Positions 25,424 to 35,376 of a DNA stretch of 45,956 nucleotides are shown in pieces. The stretch covers positions 1 through 45,956 of the forward strand of contig JAKAVN010000011.1 in assembly GCA_021827495.1 (NCBI GenBank), read 5' to 3'. The notes under the pieces were generated by a model that was not told the origin of the DNA, searched no databases, and saw nothing but the letters and a program-made list of their open reading frames with translations. Numbering within the stretch: position 1 is the stretch's first letter; every line of letters starts with the position of its first letter. The stretch comes from Deltaproteobacteria bacterium. Lineage in GTDB: Bacteria > Desulfobacterota > Binatia > Binatales > Binataceae. The translations under genes were made by a program, and so were the position numbers.

Positions 25424-26230
25424 GTGCCACCACTTTCTAATGACCCGGCCTCCGGGAGGACCGCCGGCGAAACCGCGGCGGCGAGACCCACGCCGGCGCC
25501 CGCGCAAGTGCCGCCACGGGGCATCGTCGATTTCCTATGGGGCGCGGCCGCGACGGCGTTGGCGGTGCTCTACACGACGGTCCTCGCGTCCTGCGCCGCA
25601 ATCGTCAGTCTGTTCGGCCACCCCCATCTGGTCACGCCCATCAGCCGGCTGTGGGGATGGCTGATCATGCGAACCTGCGGCGTCAAGGTTGAAATCGAGG
25701 GCTTGGCGCATCTCGACGGCCTCAGTTCGTACGTTTTGGTCTCCAACCATCAGAGCTTCTTCGACATCTTCGCAATCTGTGCCTGGATGCCCGGCGAGCC
25801 ACGTTTCGTGGCCAAGCAGGAGCTCGGGAAAATCCCGGTGCTCGGATTCGCGATGCGGCACTCGGGACACATCATGATCGACCGCACGCGCGGCGGGCAG
25901 GCGATCCGCCGGGCGCTCAAGATGGTGCGCGAGGGCTATTCAATCGTGGTGTTCGCTGAGGGCACCCGCTTCAGCGACAACTGCGTCCATCCGTTCAACG
26001 ACGGCGCGGCGTGGCTCGCGATCGCGATGCGGCAGAAATGCGTGCCGATGGCGATCAGCGGGACGGCGAGTTTCTTTCCGCGCGGCGCGCGAATCGTGCG
26101 GCCGGGGCGGCGAATGCGGATGGCGATCGGGCCGGCGATCGAGACCGCACACCTGCGCGGCGCCGACCGCGAGGCGCTGACGCGCCAGCTCGAAGAGAGC
26201 GTACGCGCGCTGTTCCGCAGCGAAGTGTAG
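25424..26230 (+). CDS. 1-acyl-glycerol-3-phosphate acyltransferase family (PlsC)
   Basis: Transfers an acyl group to lysophosphatidate in phospholipid synthesis, or a related acceptor. The acyltransferase motifs are NHQSFFD (motif I), an arginine region RFVAKQELGKIP (II), FAEGTRFSD (III) and the proline motif near VPMAISG (IV). An N-terminal membrane segment (about 38-60) anchors it. GTG 25424 is the annotated start; the first about 30 residues are Pro/Ala-rich and the true start could be internal. Confidence 0.9.
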   Translation: MPPLSNDPASGRTAGETAAARPTPAPAQVPPRGIVDFLWGAAATALAVLYTTVLASCAAIVSLFGHPHLVTPISRLWGWLIMRTCGVKVEIEGLAHLDGLSSYVLVSNHQSFFDIFAICAWMPGEPRFVAKQELGKIPVLGFAMRHSGHIMIDRTRGGQAIRRALKMVREGYSIVVFAEGTRFSDNCVHPFNDGAAWLAIAMRQKCVPMAISGTASFFPRGARIVRPGRRMRMAIGPAIETAHLRGADREALTRQLEESVRALFRSEV

Positions 26231-26322
26231 GCGGCGAACAGGCGCATTTTAAGCAGCGGCGCGGCGGAGGGTTGGTGAAAAGGACGCGGCGTACCAGTTC
26301 GGGTGCCACCTACGCGACGCCG

Positions 26323-26697
26323 TCAAGCCTTGCGATCGAAAATGTACAGCGGCACCTGGTTGGCGATCCTGGGATCGAGCGCAAGCACGCGGCGCCCCTG
26401 ATCGATCCTTGGCGGCGGAGGCTCGATCCCCGCCCGCTTGAGCGCGGCCGCCACCTGTCCGACATCCTCCGCCTCCAGCCACAGGCCCGACAACCCCTCG
26501 CCACTCGAGCCGGTCGCCGCCACCGCCGCGGCGCCCGCGACCAGGCGGATTTCCGCGCCGCCCACCTTGAGCGTAACGCTATCGGCCGCGGAACCGGGCT
26601 GCAAATCGAAGCCGAAGTTTTGCCGGTAGACCCTTACCGCGTCGGCCAGATCGGCCGTCGCAACCTCGAGCGTGTCGAGCCGCTTTAACAGTGCCAC
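26323..26697 (-). CDS. VOC (glyoxalase-like) superfamily protein
   Basis: 124 residues forming two beta-alpha-beta-beta-beta units: LDTLEVATADLADAVRVYRQNFGF and GLWLEAEDVGQVAAALKRAGI. This is the vicinal-oxygen-chelate fold shared by glyoxalase I, extradiol dioxygenases and bleomycin-binding proteins. The usual metal-binding His at the first strand is replaced (VATADL), so catalysis is doubtful. It lies 31 bp downstream of the cupredoxin-like gene on the same strand. Confidence 0.75.
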   Translation of the reverse strand: MALLKRLDTLEVATADLADAVRVYRQNFGFDLQPGSAADSVTLKVGGAEIRLVAGAAAVAATGSSGEGLSGLWLEAEDVGQVAAALKRAGIEPPPPRIDQGRRVLALDPRIANQVPLYIFDRKA

Positions 26698-26728
26698 CGT
26701 TTCACCATCGCCGGGCGCGCGGCGCAGA

Positions 26729-27472
26729 TCATCCTTTCCCGGGCGCCATCGTGAAGTCCACCGTGACCGTCTTGCCCGGCTCGACCGTGACCTTGCGCGT
26801 CTCGGTGCCGAGCTTTTCCTGCCACACCGCGAGCGTGTAGGTCCCGGACGGAACGTCCCTGATCGTGAAATGGCCGGCGGCGTCAGTCACCGAATAATAT
26901 GGATTGCCCGCTACGAACCACCATCCATGCATCCAGTTGTGCGCGTCACAACCCACGCCGATCAACTCGGCGTCCTTTACTGGCAGCTCGATCACCCGCT
27001 TGAAGGGCGGCTGTGCTATATCGAGCGCGGGGTTGCGCCTGGACTCGGTGCGGACGCTGTGCAGGATGCCGTCGGAGTTGATGACATCGACCGTGCTGCC
27101 GGCCGGAAAGGCGAGCACATGCGGCCTGTAGTCGCAATTCTTCTGGTCGAACTTTACGTGCTTGAGCGGAATCAGCGGCGCGCCCCTGGCAATGTCCGGG
27201 AGGCTGACGACGGCGTTGGCGATCCCGCCGCCGGCGGCCACCATCAGGCTTTCGTCGTAGTGCGGCACGGCGCCGCATACTTCGCGATCCTTGCTGATCT
27301 CGACCGGCTTGCGCGCGGGCGGCGCGCCGTTGAATTTGACCGTGCCGCTGATCGTGCCGCCGTCCTTGACGGTCTCGGCCTGATAGGCGCGCGCGCTGGC
27401 CGCAAGCATCAGCAATACGATGGCGGCCGCGGCACTGCGGGCGATAGCTAAGTGGTGGATGCGTGGGCTCAT
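26729..27472 (-). CDS. Exported cupredoxin-like/carboxypeptidase-regulatory protein
   Basis: 247 residues with a signal peptide cleaved near ARA-YQ (about residue 29). It contains a GGTISGTVKFNG beta-strand module, then a cupredoxin-like half with potential type-1 copper ligands H138 (GILHSV), C175, H178 and M181 (GCDAHNWMHGWW), and a C-terminal carboxypeptidase-regulatory-like module (DAAGHFTIRDVPSGTYTLAVWQEKLG). C66 and C113 could form a disulfide. Similar proteins act as periplasmic copper or electron-transfer proteins; function here is inferred. ATG 27472 opens the signal peptide and is preferred to an upstream in-frame codon. Confidence 0.78.
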   Translation of the reverse strand: MSPRIHHLAIARSAAAAIVLLMLAASARAYQAETVKDGGTISGTVKFNGAPPARKPVEISKDREVCGAVPHYDESLMVAAGGGIANAVVSLPDIARGAPLIPLKHVKFDQKNCDYRPHVLAFPAGSTVDVINSDGILHSVRTESRRNPALDIAQPPFKRVIELPVKDAELIGVGCDAHNWMHGWWFVAGNPYYSVTDAAGHFTIRDVPSGTYTLAVWQEKLGTETRKVTVEPGKTVTVDFTMAPGKG

Positions 27473-27595
27473 GGCGAAGCAGGCGGCCGGAGCGCCGGGC
27501 CTACAGCCTGATTGTATGCATCGCGGATGCGCCGTGCGAGGCTTCGGGCCAGCGGCGCGCGGCCGGCAGCCCAACCAAGCCGCGCCAAGCCTGCG

Positions 27596-28216
27596 CTAGG
27601 CCGCCTGCTTGGTTGCGATCACGACGCGATGGAACGAAAAGCGCGCGATGCGTTCGTTGCGCTCGACGCGGATCTTATGGCCGTCGAGCACGTCGCTGAC
27701 GCGCAGCCGCGTGGTCCATCCCAGATGCTTGGTCAGCGGGTTGGCAACCCATACCAGCGAGTAAAGCAGCGGGTTCTCGCTCGCGAAATGATTGACGTGG
27801 ACGATCTGGCCGCCCGGCTTACACACCCGCACCATTTCCTGCATCATGCGCAGCGGGTCGGGCACCACCGTCATCACGTGAAAGCTCATCACCCAATCGA
27901 AGCTATTGTCGGGAAACTCGAGATTGAGCGCATCGCCCTGGCGGACCTCGATATGGTTCCAGCCGTTATCGCGGGTCTTCTTGATCGCGTGCGCCAGCAT
28001 GTCGGCGGAGGGATCGATGCCCACGACCTTGACGTAAGGCGGATAGGCGTCAAGCGAAATCCCGGTGCCGACGCCAACTTCAAGCACCTGCTGGCTAGGC
28101 CGCAGGTTGAGCTGGTCGATTATCTCGTGTTCGTGGTCGACGAAGATACGGCCGAAAGTGTGGTCGTAAAAGCGCGCCAGATCGGAATAGACGCGGCTCT
28201 GATGCGGTTCGCTCAT
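27596..28216 (-). CDS. PmtA-like class I SAM methyltransferase
   Basis: SAM-dependent methyltransferase of 206 residues. Motif I is VLEVGVGTGISL (about 44-55), the acidic residue follows in GIDPSADML, motif II is GDALNLEFPDNSFD, and the post-motif is LRMMQEMVRVCKPGGQI. The N-terminus VYSDLARFYDHTFGRIF resembles bacterial phosphatidylethanolamine N-methyltransferase (Rhodobacter PmtA type), so phosphatidylcholine synthesis is plausible but ubiquinone-type methylation cannot be excluded. Confidence 0.8.
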   Translation of the reverse strand: MSEPHQSRVYSDLARFYDHTFGRIFVDHEHEIIDQLNLRPSQQVLEVGVGTGISLDAYPPYVKVVGIDPSADMLAHAIKKTRDNGWNHIEVRQGDALNLEFPDNSFDWVMSFHVMTVVPDPLRMMQEMVRVCKPGGQIVHVNHFASENPLLYSLVWVANPLTKHLGWTTRLRVSDVLDGHKIRVERNERIARFSFHRVVIATKQAA

Positions 28217-28313
28217 TGATTATGAAACCTCACACCTGTCCGTGGCCTGGACCGCGCTTGCACGGATACGGCGTGCGCGGCCCGCCACGCCCCCAACTTT
28301 GCTCATCCAGCCG

Positions 28314-28508
28314 CTAGGCTGCCGCGTTGATGCCCCGCATCTGGCGCTTGAAGGAGGCGATGTCGCGCTTGCGAAAGCGCCACTGCCGTCCCTTCTTGAA
28401 GGCGGGCAGAATATTGCGGCGCGCGAATTCGTTGACTGTATCGGGGCTCAGATCCAGCAGAAAGGCCACTTCCCGAGAGTTCAAAAGCACGTCGTCTTTG
28501 TCTGTCAT
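28314..28508 (-). CDS. Small excisionase/MerR-type helix-turn-helix protein
   Basis: 64 residues made of a single winged-helix DNA-binding domain: LLNSREVAFLLDLSPDTVNEFARRNILPAFKKGRQWRFRKRDI, as in BldC/excisionase-like proteins. It is not linked to an integrase here, so a chromosomal regulator is more likely than a phage excisionase. ATG 28508. A candidate promoter lies at 28532-28559. Confidence 0.82.
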   Translation of the reverse strand: MTDKDDVLLNSREVAFLLDLSPDTVNEFARRNILPAFKKGRQWRFRKRDIASFKRQMRGINAAA

Positions 28509-28531
28509 TGGTCGTGCTCTAGGCTCGCGGT

Positions 28532-28559
28532 ATTTAATACGCCCCTTCCGTTAAGTCAA
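28532..28559 (-). promoter_or_regulatory. Candidate promoter for the small HTH gene
   Basis: Minus-strand TTGACT (28554-28559) and TTAAAT (28532-28537) with a 16-bp spacer, 24 bp before the gene start. Confidence 0.4.
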
Positions 28560-28656
28560 TGCATTGTGGCAAAACGCCCCGCGCACCGCCATCATGCCCA
28601 AACAATCGCCTGGCCCGGCCAATTCGCGTTGCACAATCAGCATATCATAAGATTCA

Positions 28657-30324
28657 TTAGACGCTTATAGTGCTCAGACGCCTCATCGATATCAAGTAAT
28701 CATACCACGCCCGCGTCACCACGAAACATGAGAAGACACCGGTCAACACGCCCACGCACAGCGTGACCGCGAAGCCTTTGACTGGCCCGGTGCCGAACTG
28801 GAACAGGATCAGGCCGGCCACGAAAGTCGAGATGTTGGAGTCGCGGATCGCCGACCACGCCCGCTCGTAACCGAGGCGGACCGCCTCGCGCGGCGTCTTG
28901 CCCAGGCGCAACTCCTCGCGCATCCGTTCATTGACCAGCACGTTGGCGTCGACCGACATTCCAAGCGTCAGCACGATGCCGGCGATTCCGGGCAGCGTCA
29001 GCGTCGCCTGCATCGCCGCCATCACGCAGATGAGCAGCAGGATGTTGAGCGAGAGGCCGAAGTCGGCGAGCACGCCGGCGCCGCTGTAGTACACGGCCAT
29101 GAAGATCAGCACGAGCAGCGCGCCGACCACGAACGACAACTCGCCCTCGCGGATCGAGTCGCGCCCGAGCGACGGTCCGACCGTGCGCTCCTCGATAATC
29201 TCGACCGGCGCCGGCAATGCGCCCGAGCGCAGCACGATCGCGAGTTCGTGCGACTCGTCGTAGGTGAAGTTGCCGGTTATCTGCACGCGGCCGCCGGGAA
29301 TCGGCTCCTTGATGACCGGAGCGGAGTATACGATGTTGTCGAGCACGATCGCGATCTTGCGGCCGACGTTGGCGGAGGTGATCGCGGCGAAGATCTCCGC
29401 GCCGCGCTGGTCGAGATCGACGGTAACGTAGGGGCCTTCGAGCTGGCCGCCGGGACGCACGCGCGCGTCGGTGATGGTGTCACCGGTCAGCAGCACCGGG
29501 GTCTCGACCAGGTAGGGCTCACGGCCGCCGCGGCTGGCCGGGCCGTAAAGAATTTCGTCACCCGGCGGAGGGCCGTCGCGCAGCGCATCGGAGACCGAAT
29601 GATTGTCGTCGACCAGCTTGAACTGGAGCACGCCGGTCTTGCCGATCAGCTCCTTGGCGCGCTCGGGGTCCTGGATGCCCGGGAGCTGTATGAGGATCTC
29701 GTCGTTGCCCTCCCGGGCGATGGTGGTCTCGCGCACCCCGAGCTGATCGATACGATTGCGGATGGTCTCCAGCGCCTGCTCCATCGCGTTGCGGCGTACC
29801 TGGTCCAGCTCCATGGGCCGGTAGGTCAGCTTGTAGGTTGGCCCGGCATCACTCGAGTTCGGCGCCAGCCCGATGACCATGTCGGAAAACATCTTGCCCG
29901 CCAGGTCGAGGAAGGCCGTTCGCTCGCCGGCGCTCGGCAGCGTCACCAGCACCGCGCCCGAGGGATCCTGGGTGACGCTCTTTACATCGAGCTTGTTGCG
30001 CTTCATCTCCTGCTTGACGTCGTCGCCGACGCGGCGTAGCTGATTTTTGACCGCGTCGTCGAGTTTGACCTCGAGCAAGAGATGGGTGCCACCCTGGAGG
30101 TCGAGGCCCAACTGGATCTTGGGCGTCGGAATGTCGCTGGTCCACCAGTCGGGCAACCCCACGTTGGCGCTGGGCAGCAGGATCAGCACGGCCAGCACGG
30201 TCAGCGCCGCGGCCAGGTAAAGGCGGGTGAGTCCGCTGCCGCCGGTGAAGTGCAGCCACAGAAAGGCCACGGCCACCGCGAGCAGGATGACTATCGGTAT
30301 GAAATCGGCGTTTGCGTTTTCCAC
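28657..30324 (-). CDS. secD: Protein translocase subunit SecD
   Basis: Proton-motive-force-driven partner of SecYEG in the inner membrane. The 555 residues contain the conserved LGLDLQGGTHLLLEV, the periplasmic P1 domain, the QLPGI and PGGRVQITGNF regions, and the C-terminal five-helix RND-like bundle ending before RRLSTISV. Two hydrophobic segments precede LGLDLQGG (about 8-26 and 34-52), where SecD usually has one. The start is GTG 30324, with GGAG 5 nt upstream. It ends the queA-tgt-yajC-secD series; secF, normally next, is absent. Confidence 0.93.
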   Translation of the reverse strand: MENANADFIPIVILLAVAVAFLWLHFTGGSGLTRLYLAAALTVLAVLILLPSANVGLPDWWTSDIPTPKIQLGLDLQGGTHLLLEVKLDDAVKNQLRRVGDDVKQEMKRNKLDVKSVTQDPSGAVLVTLPSAGERTAFLDLAGKMFSDMVIGLAPNSSDAGPTYKLTYRPMELDQVRRNAMEQALETIRNRIDQLGVRETTIAREGNDEILIQLPGIQDPERAKELIGKTGVLQFKLVDDNHSVSDALRDGPPPGDEILYGPASRGGREPYLVETPVLLTGDTITDARVRPGGQLEGPYVTVDLDQRGAEIFAAITSANVGRKIAIVLDNIVYSAPVIKEPIPGGRVQITGNFTYDESHELAIVLRSGALPAPVEIIEERTVGPSLGRDSIREGELSFVVGALLVLIFMAVYYSGAGVLADFGLSLNILLLICVMAAMQATLTLPGIAGIVLTLGMSVDANVLVNERMREELRLGKTPREAVRLGYERAWSAIRDSNISTFVAGLILFQFGTGPVKGFAVTLCVGVLTGVFSCFVVTRAWYDYLISMRRLSTISV

Positions 30325-30364
30325 GTGAACTCCGCGAAGCTTTCGTACCCGGGATGCGCGCCCC

Positions 30365-30739
30365 TTATTGCTCCGGCTTCTCCTTCTTGCCGGCCGAGGG
30401 CTTGCCGTAGCTGGAAACCCCGGCTATCTGGCCGCGCTCGACCCGCACGCGCACATTCGGCGCAATCTCCAAGGTCACCAGTTTGTCGCCGATTTCATTA
30501 ATCCGACCCAAAAGGCCGCCGGTGGTCACCACTTCGTCGTTGCGCTTGAGCTTGGCGAGCATCTCGCGATGCTCGCGCGCCTTGGTGGTCTGCGGGCGCA
30601 GAAAGAACCAGTAGAACGCCACGATCAGCAGAGCGAACGGCACTCCCGGGCCGTACAGGAGCTGGTCGATCATTGAGGGCTGTGCGCCCGCCGCGGCGCC
30701 GGTCGAGCTTTGCGCCCACGCGATTCCTTCAAAAAACAT
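30365..30739 (-). CDS. yajC: Preprotein translocase subunit YajC
   Basis: 124-residue single-span membrane protein of the SecDF-YajC complex. The helix PGVPFALLIVAFYWFFLRPQ is followed by the diagnostic cytosolic stretch REMLAKLKRNDEVVTTGGLLGRI. The tail is Lys-rich. It lies 40 bp upstream of secD on the same strand, the usual arrangement. Confidence 0.94.
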   Translation of the reverse strand: MFFEGIAWAQSSTGAAAGAQPSMIDQLLYGPGVPFALLIVAFYWFFLRPQTTKAREHREMLAKLKRNDEVVTTGGLLGRINEIGDKLVTLEIAPNVRVRVERGQIAGVSSYGKPSAGKKEKPEQ

Positions 30740-30757
30740 CGGTTGCTCTTTTACCTT

Positions 30758-32942
<2,185 letters not shown>

Positions 32943-33059
32943 CCCGCTGGCGCGCGGCCAAAAAATCGCGCCGGCGCCACCGAACAAAATATCATCCGCC
33001 AAAACGCCGCGATACGCGGCCAGCGGGCAACGTTCGCGCGGCGCCAGAGTATGCGCCAA

Positions 33060-34040
33060 TCACGCGATGCGCAGGACAATCTTGCCGAAGTGCTCGCTCG
33101 CGGCCATCATGCGATGCGCGTCGGCCACGTTCGCCATCGGCACGGTCTTGTAAATCGGCGGGCGCAAGCGGCCCGCTTCGAGCGCCGCGCCGAAACGTTC
33201 GAGCAGCGCGGCGACGATTTGCGCCTTCTCCTGGGCCGGGCGGCTGCGCAGCGTCGAGCCCATCAGCTTGAGATGGCGCCGCAGCACCACGTTAAGATCG
33301 ATCTCGGCGCGCGCGCCCTTCATCAGGCCGATCAGCACCAGCCGCCCGCCCGGCGCCAGCGCTTCGAGATTCGGACCGAGGTAGGCCGCGCCGATACTGT
33401 CGAGGATAACGTCGGCGCCGCGTCCGTTGGTGGCGGTCCTGACCGCGGCCGGGAACGGCCCCGCGTTGTAGTTGATCGCGGCGTCGGCGCCGAGCTTCAG
33501 GCACTGCGCGCACTTGGCGTCGCTGCCTGCGGTCACGATCGATCGCACTCCGGCCTCCCGGCACAGCAGAATCGACGCCGTGCCGACGCCGCTGCCGCCG
33601 CCATGCACCAGCACCGCCTCGCCCGGCTTCGCCTCGGCGAGCATGAAGATGTTGAGGAAGGCGGTGAGAAAGACCTCGGGAAAGGCCGCGCCTTCCTCGT
33701 CGCTCATGGCGGCCGGGATCTTCATCGCCGAACCGCTATCCACGGCCGCCAGTTCGGCGTAGCCGCCGCCCGCCAGCAGAGCCATCGCACGCTCGCCGAC
33801 GCGCCATCCGCTGACCCCGGCGCCGACCGCGGCGACCTCGCCCGCGCATTCCAGCCCCATGATTTCCGGAGCGCCCGGCGGCGGCGGATAGAAGCCCTGG
33901 CGCTGCATCAGGTCGGCGCGATTGAGCCCCGCGTACTTCACCCGGATCAGCAACTGGCCCGGCCCGGCCTGGGGATCGGCGGCCGCGCCGATTTTGAGCA
34001 CACTCTCGTCGCCCGGCTTCTCGCAGATTACCGCCTTCAT
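33060..34040 (-). CDS. NADPH:quinone oxidoreductase-like MDR protein
   Basis: Zinc-free medium-chain dehydrogenase/reductase of the quinone oxidoreductase type (326 residues). It has the catalytic-domain start NRADLMQRQGFYPPPPGAPEIMGLECAGEV and the nucleotide-binding motif VLVHGGGSGVGTASI, without the zinc cysteines of alcohol dehydrogenases. ATG 34040 has GGAGGA upstream and is preferred to an upstream in-frame ATG. The substrate is unknown. The zinc-dependent MDR gene lies about 110 bp further upstream. Confidence 0.88.
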   Translation of the reverse strand: MKAVICEKPGDESVLKIGAAADPQAGPGQLLIRVKYAGLNRADLMQRQGFYPPPPGAPEIMGLECAGEVAAVGAGVSGWRVGERAMALLAGGGYAELAAVDSGSAMKIPAAMSDEEGAAFPEVFLTAFLNIFMLAEAKPGEAVLVHGGGSGVGTASILLCREAGVRSIVTAGSDAKCAQCLKLGADAAINYNAGPFPAAVRTATNGRGADVILDSIGAAYLGPNLEALAPGGRLVLIGLMKGARAEIDLNVVLRRHLKLMGSTLRSRPAQEKAQIVAALLERFGAALEAGRLRPPIYKTVPMANVADAHRMMAASEHFGKIVLRIA

Positions 34041-34150
34041 CGCTGGCACATCCTCCACCGCGGCGCGGAGCCGAGGCCCGTGCCGCGCACAAACCCGGAG
34101 AGGTCCGCCCTGGACCCGCTCCGGAAAACAAAATCGCCGACGCCGCTAGG

Positions 34151-35206
34151 TTAGATCTTATAATCGATGACCGTCACGCCGACGTTCTGGAAGTTGGTCA
34201 TCTCCTCGAGGACCGGTGAAGCGCCCTCCAGTCCGACCGTGCCGGTGATCATCGCCTTGGGATTGAGCTTCTTGGCCTCGACCATCTGGAGCATCCCGGG
34301 GTAGCGCGTCGATTGCATCCCGAGCGTGCCGATCATCTGCAATTCCATAAACACTATCCTGTCGATCGGCACCGCGACCTCGCCCTTCTCGGCCTGCGTG
34401 GTGAGTCCGATCTGGAGATGGCGCCCCTGCTTGCGCAGGCTGTTGATCGAGTTGCGGCAGGTGGCCGCGGCGCCCAGCGCGTCGATCGAGACATGCGCGC
34501 CGCCCTTGGTGATGTCCATGATCGCCAGCGCCGGGTCGCCGGCCTTGGCATTGACGATGTGGCTCGCGCCGACCGACTTCGCCAGTTCGAGCTTGCGTCC
34601 GTCGAGGTCAACCGCGATAACGTTGGCGCCGATCGCCGACGCGATCTGGATCGCCGCAAGTCCGATTCCGCCGCAGCCGTGCACCGCGACCCATTCGCCC
34701 GGCCGCACCTGCGCACGGTCGACGATCCCGTGGTACGAGGTCATGAAGCGGCAGCCGAGCGAGGCGCCTTCGAGAAAGCCCACCGCGTCCGGCATAAGAA
34801 CCAGGTTGAGGTCGGCGAACGGGATGCCGACGTAGGCGCCGTAGCCACCATGGTAGGTCACGCCGGGGATGAGCGGGGTGTTGCAGATGTTGGAGTTGCC
34901 GCTGCGGCACAGCTCGCAGGTGCCGTCGCCCTGGCTGAACGGCACCAGCACGCGGTCGCTCTGCTTGAAGTCCTTGACCTCCTTGCCGACTTCCTCGACC
35001 ACGCCGCAGAACTCGTGCCCCATGACCATCGGCATCGACGGCGCGAGTCCGAGCCACGTCCAATCGCCCGACCACAGATGCCAGTCGGAGCGGCAGATCC
35101 CCTCCGCGGCGGTCTTGATGATCGCGCCATTGGGCGGACACTGCGGATCGGGCATGTCCCTGACGACCAGCGGTTTGCGGATGCCTTCCATTACCGCGGC
35201 TTTCAT
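34151..35206 (-). CDS. Zinc-dependent alcohol dehydrogenase (MDR family)
   Basis: 351-residue medium-chain alcohol dehydrogenase. Catalytic zinc ligands lie in GICRSDWH and MGHEFCGVV; the NAD-binding loop is VHGCGGIGLAAIQIA. The structural zinc lobe reads DGTCELCRSGNSNIC, so the first of the usual four cysteines is Asp. A Glu in this role is known in some archaeal enzymes, so zinc binding may persist. Start ATG 35206 follows AAGGAGG. A paired 16-bp repeat lies 48-79 nt upstream. Confidence 0.93.
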   Translation of the reverse strand: MKAAVMEGIRKPLVVRDMPDPQCPPNGAIIKTAAEGICRSDWHLWSGDWTWLGLAPSMPMVMGHEFCGVVEEVGKEVKDFKQSDRVLVPFSQGDGTCELCRSGNSNICNTPLIPGVTYHGGYGAYVGIPFADLNLVLMPDAVGFLEGASLGCRFMTSYHGIVDRAQVRPGEWVAVHGCGGIGLAAIQIASAIGANVIAVDLDGRKLELAKSVGASHIVNAKAGDPALAIMDITKGGAHVSIDALGAAATCRNSINSLRKQGRHLQIGLTTQAEKGEVAVPIDRIVFMELQMIGTLGMQSTRYPGMLQMVEAKKLNPKAMITGTVGLEGASPVLEEMTNFQNVGVTVIDYKI

Positions 35207-35253
35207 TGCGTCCTCCTTGAAAAGAGCCCCGCGCGCCAGCCTCCGGTTAGCCT

Positions 35254-35285
35254 AAAGTCCTTCTCGCGTAAAGTCCTTCTCGCGT
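35254..35285 (-). repeat. Tandem 16-bp repeat upstream of the Zn-alcohol dehydrogenase gene
   Basis: Minus-strand CGCGAGAAGGACTTTA occurs twice in perfect tandem. It shares AGGACTTTA with the tandem pair at 6892-6913. Confidence 0.6.
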
Positions 35286-35376
35286 CAACCGTTTTTCATC
35301 CGCTGGCCTTTATGCCGATTGTGCCGAAATCTAAAGGACCATAAATTTACGGCTCTTTCAAAAGCCCGATCGAAGA

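Noticed and set aside
28314-28508. Phage excisionase
   Set aside because: The fold fits, but there is no integrase, attachment site or other phage gene nearby; it sits among housekeeping genes.
28600-28640. Sigma-54 promoter (TGGC...TTGC) downstream of secD
   Set aside because: The GG-to-GC spacing is wrong for a -24/-12 element.
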